Assembly: GCA_964638675.1 (NCBI GenBank)
Contig: CAZXAU010000015.1
Coordinates: 1 to 54,473 of the forward strand
DNA length: 54,473 nt
Source of the DNA: SIG714 sp964638675
GTDB taxonomy: Bacteria > Bacillota > Clostridia > Oscillospirales > CAG-272
Direction: 5' to 3'
Part shown: piece after piece, positions 24,396 through 32,500 of the stretch
Numbering within the stretch: the first letter of the stretch is position 1
Layout of the letters: every line of letters starts with the position of its first letter
Notes under the pieces: generated by a model
The model's database searches: none
What the model was told of the DNA's origin: nothing
Seen by the model: only the letters and a program-made list of their open reading frames with translations
Program-made: the position numbers and the translations under genes

Positions 24396-24433
24396 CGAAA
24401 AGTAAGGCGGCTTGCCCGTTCCGGCAAGCCGCC
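24396..24433 (-). terminator. Terminator of the DUF11 protein gene
   Basis: GGCGGCTTGCC (24406-24416) / GGCAAGCCGCC (24423-24433), perfect 11-bp GC-rich stem, then TTACTTTTCGG on the minus strand. Confidence 0.7.
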
Positions 24434-24455
24434 GGCTGAAACTTTTTCGACAGCT

Positions 24456-25313
24456 TCAGCTGAGATTTCCGTTGACGATCAGAGTTGCCGTTCCGGGAGA
24501 TACTGTTACTATACCTGTTGTCGGATCTTGTGTATAGCTTGCCGCAGGAACCGTTATCGGGGTAAGTGTTGTGAAAGCACCTGTTGCGGCGTTGTACGAA
24601 TAGTCGACGTTGGGTATAAGCGTTCTTCCGTTGAGCGTTACGACAGGATTCAGGATGATCGGATTGAAATTATCGGTTACAGAAACCGGTGTTGTCGCAT
24701 CTGTCGGAGTGGGACCGAAATTCTGAATTACAAAGGTATAGCTCAGATTTCCGCCCTCGGGAACAATAGTAGGCGAGAGTGACTTGAGTATTTCAAGTAT
24801 CGGCATTTCATTTGCAAAAACAGTTTCTGATGCCACTATAGGGGTAGTTATTCCGTTTCCGCTCACGGTTGCATTGTTGACAATGCTTTGACCCATTCCG
24901 AGAGGTGCGGAATTATTGACTTTAGCGGTATATTGAATGATTGCATTTGAAAGTGCAGGGATCGTAAGGCACATTACGGTAAGTGTCGGCGAAGTCGATA
25001 TCATAGGAGTAGACTGCAGTACACCGTTCAGAAAGTAACGAAGCGAATCGGGTACATATTCAAGAGGGGTTACGAGAGAACCCGATGATGTGGTGTAGCT
25101 TCCGAGATTGTCTGCAATTTCCACTTCACTTATCGGCGTGTCCTTAGAATTTACGATTGAGATCGTATAGGTTATTTCCTCGCCGGGTGTATAAGTGGTT
25201 TTGTTCGCATTTTTTGCAGCACTTACAGGCAGTGCTATAAATCCCGTGACAATATTTGAAACTCTGCTCTGACCGTTATACATCAGCGTGGCTTGATTGA
25301 AAAATTCAGGCAT
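24456..25313 (-). CDS. DUF11-repeat protein without a signal peptide
   Basis: A 285-residue protein of two beta-sandwich DUF11-like repeats. Repeat 1 is about residues 30-165 (KNANKTTYTPGEEITYTISIVNSKD... VEIADNLG... NATVSGNGI) and repeat 2 about 170-285 (SPTIVPEGGNLSYTFVIQNFGPTP... VTDNFNPI). The N-terminus MPEFFNQATLMYNGQSRVSNIVTG is a conserved opening of a clostridial family and is not a signal peptide; no sorting motif or anchor is visible. DUF11 repeats usually occur on surface proteins, so either export is unconventional or the protein belongs to the spore surface and is made in the mother cell. AAGGAG precedes the ATG; it has its own terminator. Confidence 0.82.
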   Translation of the reverse strand: MPEFFNQATLMYNGQSRVSNIVTGFIALPVSAAKNANKTTYTPGEEITYTISIVNSKDTPISEVEIADNLGSYTTSSGSLVTPLEYVPDSLRYFLNGVLQSTPMISTSPTLTVMCLTIPALSNAIIQYTAKVNNSAPLGMGQSIVNNATVSGNGITTPIVASETVFANEMPILEILKSLSPTIVPEGGNLSYTFVIQNFGPTPTDATTPVSVTDNFNPIILNPVVTLNGRTLIPNVDYSYNAATGAFTTLTPITVPAASYTQDPTTGIVTVSPGTATLIVNGNLS

Positions 25314-25400
25314 TTTATATTCTCCTTTTCTTATTCGGAGCTATGGCTCCGTTATCATTCTATTCAAACCATGATGTTTTGACAGATACAATATTACATG

Positions 25401-25437
25401 AAAAAGACCGCAAGTGCAGTTGAGCCTTACGGTCTTT
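25401..25437 (-). terminator. Terminator of the transporter/hydantoinase operon
   Basis: On the minus strand AAAGACCGTAAG ... CTTGCGGTCTTTTT forms a 12-13-bp stem with one G-U pair and a T-tail, 19 bp after the hydantoinase stop. Confidence 0.8.
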
Positions 25438-25455
25438 CAATATCAGCTTTTTATC

Positions 25456-26841
25456 TTATATCGATCTTTTTATATATTTTCCCTTCGAGCAGTTTTCGTT
25501 GATCACACCGCCTTTTTGAAGGATTTCTCCGCGCCTTATGGTGTACTCGGGCCAGCCTTTGAATGTCATTCCTTCGTATATCGAGAAATCGCTGTCTCCG
25601 AAGAGTGATTCATCGATCGTTCTTTCTTTATCAAGGTCAACGATTGCAAGATCGGCATCGTATCCGACTTTGATCTCGCCCTTGCCGCAAAGACCAAACA
25701 GTCTTGCCGTGTTTATGCTGTTGACCTGCGAGAGTCTCGGGAGGGGAATTGATCTCTTGTGGTAGCCTTCGCTTATAAGTGTCGGGAGTATCATTCCGGG
25801 TCCGCCGAAGCCTACAAAGACATCCCATACGCCCTCTCCGCGCTCAAAACGCTTTGCCTTGCGTACAGGCACGTTGTCGGTTCCTATCGTCTTTATACTG
25901 CCATCGGCAATGCCCTTCCAGAGCCTTTCAACATCGGATGCTGAGTGAAGCGGAGGATTGACCTTTGCAAGCAGTCCGCACTTTGCTTCATTTGTAAGTG
26001 TGAGATACTGCGGACAACTTTCGAGAGTGACATGACCGGGAAACTGCTTTGAAATTGTTTCATACATGTCAACCGTACTGCCTGCGGCTGTGTGTACGAC
26101 ATACATATTTCCATGGACAACATGATTGATAAACATACTGTCTGCTACACATGCTGTCTCGACAAATGTCGGTCTTGACTTTTCAAACGTCTTGAGATCG
26201 TCCGGGAGTCCGGGGGTAGCTTTAAGCTCACGCTCAAGGGCACGGAATATATCAGGATCTTCGCAGTGTACGCAGAGAAGAAGCTTCGGGGAAATATCGT
26301 GAAGCAGTTTAAGTATATAGTACAGATCAGCCTTATCAAGCGTCAGTGCTTCTTCTTTAGGGATATCGTAGAATATATGTGCGATATCCTGCTTATCAAA
26401 GAAAAACTTGAATGAGGTTATGCCGAGCTTTTCGACATAGTCGTTTATCTCGGTGAGGTGGCGTTTTGCACACAGTCCGAGCGAGAGTGCGAAGTCAACA
26501 ATGCTGTTTTCTTCGCCTTCCTTTATTGCCTCTGCGGCAGTTTCAAAATAGTTGCCCTTTCCTCTGTGGTAGTTTATAAGAGTGGTCAGACCGCCTATTG
26601 CCTGACGGGGAGTGTCGGCGGCAAAGGCTTCGCCTATCGGCTTATAAAGACCCATATGCATATGAGGGTCTATAGTACCCGGCATTGTATAAAGTCCTTC
26701 GGCATCAATGACATTTTCAGCACACTTACATTCTCCTGGTGCGAGTATTGCCGCAATTTTTTCATCCTTTATGAGTATGTCGGCTTTTTCGACCGAATTT
26801 TCAAATACCACATTTGAATTCTTTATAAGAAGATTACTCAT
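25456..26841 (-). CDS. Hydantoinase/dihydropyrimidinase-like cyclic amidohydrolase
   Basis: A 461-residue amidohydrolase of the D-hydantoinase/dihydropyrimidinase/allantoinase group, which opens cyclic amide rings. The binuclear metal site is complete: H60 and H62 (DPHMHMG), K145 (TSFKFFF, the carbamylated lysine), H192 (LCVHCED), H250 (VVHTAAG) and D322 (GTDNV). The gene overlaps the preceding amidohydrolase gene by 4 bp (ATGA), so the two are translationally coupled. With the N-carbamoyl-amide hydrolase next door, the pair could open a hydantoin ring and then remove the carbamoyl group. 1-methylhydantoin is a reasonable candidate substrate, by inference. Confidence 0.92.
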   Translation of the reverse strand: MSNLLIKNSNVVFENSVEKADILIKDEKIAAILAPGECKCAENVIDAEGLYTMPGTIDPHMHMGLYKPIGEAFAADTPRQAIGGLTTLINYHRGKGNYFETAAEAIKEGEENSIVDFALSLGLCAKRHLTEINDYVEKLGITSFKFFFDKQDIAHIFYDIPKEEALTLDKADLYYILKLLHDISPKLLLCVHCEDPDIFRALERELKATPGLPDDLKTFEKSRPTFVETACVADSMFINHVVHGNMYVVHTAAGSTVDMYETISKQFPGHVTLESCPQYLTLTNEAKCGLLAKVNPPLHSASDVERLWKGIADGSIKTIGTDNVPVRKAKRFERGEGVWDVFVGFGGPGMILPTLISEGYHKRSIPLPRLSQVNSINTARLFGLCGKGEIKVGYDADLAIVDLDKERTIDESLFGDSDFSIYEGMTFKGWPEYTIRRGEILQKGGVINENCSKGKYIKRSI

Positions 26842-27539
26842 TTTGATTCATTCTCCTTTTTCAGAGAGCGGAAGTATTCCTTGACATAGTCGCTGTCAAC
26901 AACATCTCCGTATTTCATCCATACATCGAGAAGTGCCGCTTTGTGTGAGAGTGTGATCCTGTCAAAAAGGCAGTCTTCGACATATCCGAGATTATAGTTT
27001 CTTGTTACGGCGTCAACGGCGGTAGCTCTGCAGCATCCGCTTGTTGAACCTCCGACAATTATCACAGTATCGATTCCAAGTTTTACAAGATAGCTCTGAA
27101 GAGGTGTGCCGTAAAATGCACTTGCATATCCTTTGGAGATCACCATTTCATTGGGAAGCGGCTGTACGCAGGGAAGCAGGTCAGCCTCGGGTGCGCCGTC
27201 TATATATTTGCTCTGATCTCTTTTTGTCTTTGTCGCAAAGCTGTCAAATAGGTTGGTTGCGTTCTGCACGTTTCTTGTATAGAATATCGGAATATTGCAC
27301 TCACGTGCAACATCTCTGAGCGAGAGAATCTTCCGCACACCCTTCCAGCTTTCCTCACCGCCGCCCGAAGGCCATTGATCAAGCTGCTCCTCGATCGGCT
27401 TGTCTGCACCGATATAGTTAGGCTGCAGATCGATAATAAGCAACAGCGGCTTTTTTCCGAAACCTCTCGGCTGTCCGTAATGACCCTTTTCAATTACCGC
27501 TCTGTCGGCAGGCGTAAGTAATTCATCCCATATTCTCAT
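26838..27539 (-). CDS. Isochorismatase-like cysteine hydrolase, N-carbamoylsarcosine amidase type
   Basis: A 233-residue cysteine hydrolase. The triad is D37 (LLLIIDLQP), K136 (VISKGYASAF) and C169 (GGSTSGCCRAT). Sequence around the triad and the C-terminal KYGDVVDSDYVKEYF closely follows N-carbamoylsarcosine amidase (EKxxASAFxGTxL, IDTLIVTGATxxGC, KFGDVxSTDxV, from memory) more than isochorismatase proper. It would hydrolyse an N-carbamoyl amino acid to the amine, CO2 and ammonia. ATG 27539 has GGAG 6 nt upstream; the longer frame from 27572 runs into the leader element. It overlaps the hydantoinase gene by 4 bp. Confidence 0.88.
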   Translation of the reverse strand: MRIWDELLTPADRAVIEKGHYGQPRGFGKKPLLLIIDLQPNYIGADKPIEEQLDQWPSGGGEESWKGVRKILSLRDVARECNIPIFYTRNVQNATNLFDSFATKTKRDQSKYIDGAPEADLLPCVQPLPNEMVISKGYASAFYGTPLQSYLVKLGIDTVIIVGGSTSGCCRATAVDAVTRNYNLGYVEDCLFDRITLSHKAALLDVWMKYGDVVDSDYVKEYFRSLKKENESK

Positions 27540-27699
27540 AGTAATCTCCATTCCGCCGCCCTGCGGCGGCACAAAAAAATTTGAAATTCTCCTGCGTTTC
27601 CGAAGGAAACAAAATGGGGCAACCCATTTTAAGGAGAATTTGTGCGTGAAACAGAATGCTCCAACACTAAATAAAACATAACTTTCACGCTATCCTCTT
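27540..27699 (-). repeat. Leader element copy B (upstream of the carbamoyl-amide hydrolase gene)
   Basis: Read on the minus strand: AAGAGGA, a GTG mini-ORF, inverted repeat GCGTGAAA/TTTCACGC (about 27645-27690), a 10-bp stem AAATTCTCCT/AGGAGAATTT enclosing two hairpins (AAAATGGG/CCCATTTT and GTTTCC-TTC-GGAAAC), a hairpin CCGCCGC-AGG-GCGGCGG, then GGAG and the gene's ATG. It is clearly homologous to 15278-15412 (shared ATGTTTTA, TCTGTTTCACGC, TTTGTGCCGCCGC and GGAATGG blocks) and lies in the same sense relative to the downstream gene. Confidence 0.7.
27629..27688 (-). CDS. Putative leader mini-ORF, 19 codons
   Basis: GTG-started frame encoding VKVMFYLVLEHSVSRTNSP, with AGAGGA 4 nt upstream of the GTG. 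The partner mini-ORF at 15290-15340 begins VKNMFYL. The stop codon falls inside the second stem. Translation could affect folding of the leader; this is inference. Confidence 0.4.
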   Translation of the reverse strand: MKVMFYLVLEHSVSRTNSP

Positions 27700-27734
27700 G
27701 TTATATTAATTTACGGCATATACCATGCGGACTG

Positions 27735-28439
27735 TCACATGCCGAGGTATGCCTTTTTTACTTTATCGTTGTTCATAAGGTCTTTTGCCTCGCCGCTGAG
27801 AACGATCTGTCCCTGCTCGAGGACATATCCTTTTGTGGCGATCTTAAGCACCTGTGCCGTGTTTTGTTCGGCTATAAGTATAGATACACCCGTTTCGTTT
27901 ATCTTCTTTATTATTCCGAACATTGTTTTTGTGAGTATCGGAGAAAGTCCGATGCTCGGTTCATCAAGTATAAGCAGCTCGGGGTCAGCCATAAGTCCTC
28001 TTGCTATCGCAACCATCTGCTGTTGACCGCCCGATAAATTTCCTGCTTTTTCTTTATCCTTTTCTTTGAGGTCGGGGAAAAGTGAATAGACATAGTCGAG
28101 ATTGCGTTTTGTCAGCTCCTTTGAGGATTTTTTGTATGCTCCGCAGAGCAGATTGTCTCGCACGCTCATTCCTTCAAACAGCATTCGACCCTCGGGAACC
28201 TGAATGATCTTTCTTGCAACTCTTCCTCCGGGGGTGAGTTTTTCGATATTTTCATCCGAATACAGTATCTCTCCGCTTTCTATCGGAATAAGTCCGGATA
28301 TACAGCGGCAGAGCGTCGTTTTTCCTGCGCCGTTTGCACCGATGAGTGAAACAATGTCGCCTTTATTGATCTTCAGGCTGACACCCGAGAGTATTTTCAT
28401 ATTTCCGTATCCTGCATGGAGGTTTTTGATCTCAAGCAT
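27735..28439 (-). CDS. ABC transporter ATP-binding protein, LivF type
   Basis: A 234-residue ATPase of the LivF/UrtE group. Walker A is GANGAGKTT, the signature is NLSGGQQQMVAIARGLM, Walker B is LLILDEPSIGLSP, and ILIAEQNTAQVLKIATKGYVLEQG is the typical C-terminal end. It energises uptake together with the adjacent LivG-like ATPase. ATG 28439 overlaps the LivG stop (ATGCTTGA) and has AAAGGA at suitable spacing; the in-frame ATGs upstream are too close to that site. It is the last transporter gene before the catabolic pair. Confidence 0.94.
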   Translation of the reverse strand: MLEIKNLHAGYGNMKILSGVSLKINKGDIVSLIGANGAGKTTLCRCISGLIPIESGEILYSDENIEKLTPGGRVARKIIQVPEGRMLFEGMSVRDNLLCGAYKKSSKELTKRNLDYVYSLFPDLKEKDKEKAGNLSGGQQQMVAIARGLMADPELLILDEPSIGLSPILTKTMFGIIKKINETGVSILIAEQNTAQVLKIATKGYVLEQGQIVLSGEAKDLMNNDKVKKAYLGM

Positions 28440-29160
28440 CGGTATCATCATCCTTTCCCAGATATATTTCAATAACGAGGTCGTTCTTTGATACCTCTTC
28501 AGGAGTCCCTTCGCATATTATCCTGCCGCTGTCAAGCACCACGACCCTGTCGGAGAGTTGCATAAGTGCAGACATAATATGCTCTATCATTATTATTGTA
28601 ACACCGCTTGATTTGATCTTTCTGATGATCTCCTTGACATTTTCGGATTCGGTGGGGGTAAGTCCTGCCATGACTTCATCAAGGAGCAGAAGCGTAGGTT
28701 TTGTTGCAAGCGCCCTTGCAAGCTCAAGTTTTCTTTGATCTCCCGTATTCAGCTCGGATGCACTCAATTCTTTTTTATCATAAATTCCGACAAATTGCAA
28801 GCACTTTTCTGAAAAATCTCTTGCATTTTCATATTTGTTGAAACGGCAGAATGCTCCCGTCATTACATTTTCGATTACGCTCAGTCCGGAAAATGGCTTG
28901 ACTATCTGAAATGTCCGTGCAATTCCGAGCCGGCAGATCTCATACGGCTTGAGTCCGTTGATGCGTTTGCCCTCAAAGCAAATTTCTCCGCCGTCAATCT
29001 TGTATGCACCTGTCAGGCAGTTGAAAAAAGTGGTTTTTCCGGCTCCGTTTGCACCTATCAGACCGAGGATCTCGCCGGGGTGGACATCAAGGGAGACAGA
29101 GTCAACAGCTTTTTTCGCTCCGAAAATTTTGCTGACATTATTTGCAGTCAGTATTGTCAT
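28432..29160 (-). CDS. ABC transporter ATP-binding protein, LivG type
   Basis: A 242-residue ATPase of the LivG/UrtD group. Walker A is GANGAGKTT and Walker B is LLLLDEVMAGLTP; ARTFQIVKPFSGLSVIENVMTGA is a LivG-specific segment. The signature loop reads SASELNTGDQRKLELARALA, where the usual LSxGxQ/LPYGxQ is changed to LNTGDQ, a mild deviation. It overlaps LivM upstream by 23 bp and LivF downstream by 8 bp, so all are tightly coupled. Confidence 0.94.
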   Translation of the reverse strand: MTILTANNVSKIFGAKKAVDSVSLDVHPGEILGLIGANGAGKTTFFNCLTGAYKIDGGEICFEGKRINGLKPYEICRLGIARTFQIVKPFSGLSVIENVMTGAFCRFNKYENARDFSEKCLQFVGIYDKKELSASELNTGDQRKLELARALATKPTLLLLDEVMAGLTPTESENVKEIIRKIKSSGVTIIMIEHIMSALMQLSDRVVVLDSGRIICEGTPEEVSKNDLVIEIYLGKDDDTDA

Positions 29161-30160
29161 GTTTGTCCTCCTCTATGCTCTCTTTTTGCTTTATTTTTTT
29201 TCTGATCATTTTGAATAATCCGATGAATCCGTTCGGACAGAAAAGTATGAATGATACAATGAGAATTCCGTAAAGTATCATGTTTACTCCGCTTATATCG
29301 GTAAACAGTGAGCTTGTTATCTCCTGAAGCGGTACGATTATAAGTGATCCGATCACAGGCCCCCAAAGCGTTCCTACGCCGCCTATAATGCAGGGAATTA
29401 TCGCCTGAACCGATATAGATGAGCCGAATACTCCGTCCGGATCGACAAAGAGATAGTACTGTGCATAAAATGTTCCGGCGAGTGCTGCAATTGCCGCACT
29501 TACAGCTATTGCACCGAGCTTGTAGTTTACGACATTAACACCGAGTGCATCTGCGGCATTTTCGTTTTCCCTGACGGCTGTAAGCATTATTCCGTGACGT
29601 GATCTTGTGAGGGCGTGAATACCGAACATCACTATCACAAGCGGAATGAGAATAGCAAAATAATAGGGAATAAATGACGCAAACTGGAAGTTTTCAGGAC
29701 TGCCGCCTTTTATGAATTTAACGAATATTCCCGACGGTCCGCCGAAGAGCGAAGAGTCAGAATTATATACCGCAAGACGGATGATCTCGGCAAATGCAAG
29801 GGTTGCAAGTGCGAAAAAATCTCCCTTTATTTTACATCTTATTGAAATGTAACCGATGAATACACCGACAGCCGCCGCAATGATCATTCCGAACAGCATT
29901 CCTATCCAGGGGCTTATTTCGAACTTTGTATAGAATATAACACTTGAATAGGCACCGATTCCGAAAAATGCCGCCTGACCGAAGGAAAACTGTCCCGAAT
30001 ATCCCGAAAGTATGTTGAAGCTCTGTGCCAAAAGTGCTGTCATGAGGATGTTTGTTTCAACATTGAGAATGTAGTTGTCCGAAATAAAGGGTAAAACGAT
30101 ACAAAGTATCGCCGTAAATGCCCAGAGCAGATATTTGATAACAGATCTTTTTTTATTCAC
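29138..30160 (-). CDS. ABC transporter permease, LivM type
   Basis: A 340-residue permease with about eight to ten membrane segments. LivM markers are AQSFNILSGYSGQFSFGQAAFFGIGAY, ALATLAFAEIIRLAVYNS, TAVRENENAADALGVNVVNYKL and GGVGTLWGPVIGSLIIVPLQE. It forms the membrane channel with LivH. I chose the GTG at 30160 (VNKKRSVIKYLL) because GGGGGA lies just upstream; the longer frame starts at a TTG. It overlaps livH by 8 bp. Confidence 0.93.
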   Translation of the reverse strand: MNKKRSVIKYLLWAFTAILCIVLPFISDNYILNVETNILMTALLAQSFNILSGYSGQFSFGQAAFFGIGAYSSVIFYTKFEISPWIGMLFGMIIAAAVGVFIGYISIRCKIKGDFFALATLAFAEIIRLAVYNSDSSLFGGPSGIFVKFIKGGSPENFQFASFIPYYFAILIPLVIVMFGIHALTRSRHGIMLTAVRENENAADALGVNVVNYKLGAIAVSAAIAALAGTFYAQYYLFVDPDGVFGSSISVQAIIPCIIGGVGTLWGPVIGSLIIVPLQEITSSLFTDISGVNMILYGILIVSFILFCPNGFIGLFKMIRKKIKQKESIEEDKHDNTDCK

Positions 30161-31019
30161 GTGAAGTCCCCCTTTCAAACAGCCCGGAGGGCTTGAACAT
30201 CAGCACCAGAATGAAGACAAGATAGATCATCATTGTAGAAAGCTTTCCGCTGAAAAAATAGCTTGTCAGAGATTGTACAACTCCGATGATAAATCCCGAT
30301 GCAAGTGCACCGACAAGATTTCCCATTCCGCCGAGTACGGCTACAACAAAGCATGTCAGCTGGAAGCTTACGCCTACTGTAGGCTCGGTGTTCATGCTTG
30401 AAACGAGCAGAGCACCCGCAAGCCCTGTAAGCATACTGCCGATACCGAATGCTGTGGCATTTGTTTTTTTGACGACGATTCCCATAAGCAGAGCACCGTT
30501 TTTATTCATTGATGTCGCTCTTATGGCTCTTCCGGATGCAGTTTTATAAAGGTAGAGGTAAAGCGCAATACTTACAAATATAACTATCACGAATGCTATC
30601 AGCTTCGGAAGTGAAAGCTTTATTCCGAACAGCGAAACCGTTTTTGAAAATTTTTCAAAAACTTCGCCCTTTGAATCAGGGCCGAATATTGCAAGAATCA
30701 GATTCTCAATTATTATCGAAACACCGAGCGTCAACAGAAGCTGATCGTGTCCGGGGGCATTTTCTATTTTCTTTATAAGGAATCTTCTGATGAAGTAACC
30801 TACAAGGAAGAGAACAGCCATTGATATCGGAATCGAAAGATATGGTGAAAGTCCGAAATATGTAAAGCATAAAAAGCTGACATACATTCCGAGTGTCATC
30901 ATTGCACCGTGTGCAAAGTTTGTTATCCGCATGACACCGAATATCAGTGAAAGTCCGAGGGATGCAACGGCATAGATCCCGCCCATCAGCAGTCCTTCAA
31001 GTATAACCTGTACGATCAT
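30153..31019 (-). CDS. ABC transporter permease, LivH type
   Basis: A 288-residue permease opening with the typical MIVQVILEGLLMGGIYAVASLGLSLIFGVMRITNFAHGAMMTLGMY and containing RAIRATSMNKNGALLMGI and VAVLGGMGNLVGALASGFIIGVVQSL. About eight membrane segments. Its ATG overlaps the stop of the substrate-binding protein gene (ATGA). Confidence 0.94.
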   Translation of the reverse strand: MIVQVILEGLLMGGIYAVASLGLSLIFGVMRITNFAHGAMMTLGMYVSFLCFTYFGLSPYLSIPISMAVLFLVGYFIRRFLIKKIENAPGHDQLLLTLGVSIIIENLILAIFGPDSKGEVFEKFSKTVSLFGIKLSLPKLIAFVIVIFVSIALYLYLYKTASGRAIRATSMNKNGALLMGIVVKKTNATAFGIGSMLTGLAGALLVSSMNTEPTVGVSFQLTCFVVAVLGGMGNLVGALASGFIIGVVQSLTSYFFSGKLSTMMIYLVFILVLMFKPSGLFERGTSRE

Positions 31020-32230
31020 TTTTTGTCCTCCGCTATAATAAGTGATGCGCCTTCATCGGCATACTGTGTCGGGTATACCACAACAGGTTTTCCGTGTTGT
31101 ACCTGGATCATGACTCCTGATGAAAATCTTCCTTCGCCGTTTGATTCAAATTCGATCAACGACTGCGGCAGAGTGTGATCGGATATTGAAGTTGACGAAA
31201 GAGCGTTTCTGAGATTTTCGGTATTGACCTCTTCACAGCGCTTCAGTGCATCGGCTATGACCATAATCGATTCATAACCGTATATTGCCGCCACAGGAAT
31301 CTCTTTTCCGTATTTTTCTCTGTATTTTTCTATAAGGGCATTTGCCCTTTCCGATCGTTCATTGTATCTGTAGTTGATATCGATGTATCCGTCGACCCGT
31401 TCGCCGTACGCCGCTAAAAAATCGGGTTCGGAAATAGCTCCGTTTGCCACGCCGATAACACATTTGAATTCAAGACCTCTTGAAAGTATTTCGTTGACAA
31501 GGATAGTCTGATCGTTTTTGTAGCCTATGGGGATTAGAATATCGGGGTTAAGTTTTTCAAGCTTGGTTACCTCTGTTGCAAGTGTCGCAGATGATGCCGA
31601 ATAGGGAATATCTCCGACGATGGTGAGTCCGGTTTCATCTATATGCTCTTTTATGTACGAGGCAATGCCTGCACCGTAGTTCGAGTCCTCATATATAAGT
31701 ACAGCGGTTTTCAGCTCTCCGTTATATATACCCTTTACATAATCATTATAGTATGTAATGAAATTTGAACTGAATACAGTGACAGATGGTTGTATTCTGA
31801 ATGAATATTCATAACCTCTCGAGAGAAGGTCGGCAGATGCCGCAACTGTTACTACAAACGGAGTTTTTCCTCTTTCCGCTTCCTGCGATATCGCCTGAGC
31901 AGACGAGCTTGTATATGCACCTGTCAGTGCAACAGCTCCTTTTGAGATAAGTTTTCTTGCAGCAGACGATGCTCCGCTTGTGCTGCCGCCCGAGTCAATG
32001 ACTGAGAGAGTGAGTTTCTTTCCGTTTATACCTCCCATAGCGTTGATCTCGTCAATTGCGATCTGCTGTGCGTTTACAAGTGCCTGCCCCGATTCAGCCA
32101 TGCTTCCGGTAATGGGATGAATAGAGCCTATTACATAACTGTCTTCATTTACCGAATTGCATGATGTCAGAGACGATGAAAAAATAAGCGTTAGTAATAC
32201 AAGTATTGCCGCAATTTTTTTTGTTCTCAT
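31016..32230 (-). CDS. Branched-chain-amino-acid/amide-type ABC substrate-binding lipoprotein
   Basis: A 404-residue lipoprotein (lipobox SLTSC, C24) of the type I periplasmic binding fold, Leu/Ile/Val-binding group (IGSIHPITGSMAESGQALVNAQQIAIDEINAMGGINGKKLTLSVIDSGG). Relatives bind branched-chain amino acids, urea, short amides or aromatic acids. The neighbouring hydantoinase and carbamoyl hydrolase suggest a cyclic ureide or N-carbamoyl compound as ligand, which is inference. ATG 32230 has AGGAGG 9 nt upstream, better than the TTG at 32236. It is first in the operon, behind the promoter at 32310-32338. Confidence 0.93.
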   Translation of the reverse strand: MRTKKIAAILVLLTLIFSSSLTSCNSVNEDSYVIGSIHPITGSMAESGQALVNAQQIAIDEINAMGGINGKKLTLSVIDSGGSTSGASSAARKLISKGAVALTGAYTSSSAQAISQEAERGKTPFVVTVAASADLLSRGYEYSFRIQPSVTVFSSNFITYYNDYVKGIYNGELKTAVLIYEDSNYGAGIASYIKEHIDETGLTIVGDIPYSASSATLATEVTKLEKLNPDILIPIGYKNDQTILVNEILSRGLEFKCVIGVANGAISEPDFLAAYGERVDGYIDINYRYNERSERANALIEKYREKYGKEIPVAAIYGYESIMVIADALKRCEEVNTENLRNALSSTSISDHTLPQSLIEFESNGEGRFSSGVMIQVQHGKPVVVYPTQYADEGASLIIAEDKK

Positions 32231-32309
32231 TATCAATTGCCTCCTTGTTTAATGATTATTTATAATCTGTTAATTATAAACAATAAATCAAGAGATTATA
32301 TCTATACAT

Positions 32310-32338
32310 AATATACTACAAAAACGCCTTTTTGTCAA
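32310..32338 (-). promoter_or_regulatory. Promoter of the transporter/hydantoinase operon
   Basis: Minus strand: TTGACA (32333-32338), 17-bp spacer, TATATT (32310-32315). The leader before ATG 32230 is about 75 nt and AT-rich; I see no riboswitch in it. Confidence 0.8.
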
Positions 32339-32360
32339 GTGTAAAGCTAAATTATACGAT

Positions 32361-32390
32361 AAAAAAATACGGTAGAAAACACTACCGTAT
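32361..32390 (-). terminator. Terminator at the end of the DUF1643 transcription unit
   Basis: ATACGGTAG (32367-32375) / CTACCGTAT (32382-32390) with a 6-nt loop and a T-run on the minus strand (32361-32366). It lies about 290 bp past the DUF1643 stop, after the repeat region. Confidence 0.7.
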
Positions 32391-32500
32391 AAAAAAACTA
32401 AATAATAATGAGTAATCTAACCCATCATTTACTATTTATTATTGTCTTTGTTAAACCAAGTGGAGAAGGTTTCCCACATAATGGCTACAGTTCGAGCGAT

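Noticed and set aside
32231..32309. Riboswitch in the leader of the transporter operon
   Set aside because: The leader is only about 75 nt, AT-rich and shows no conserved riboswitch core.
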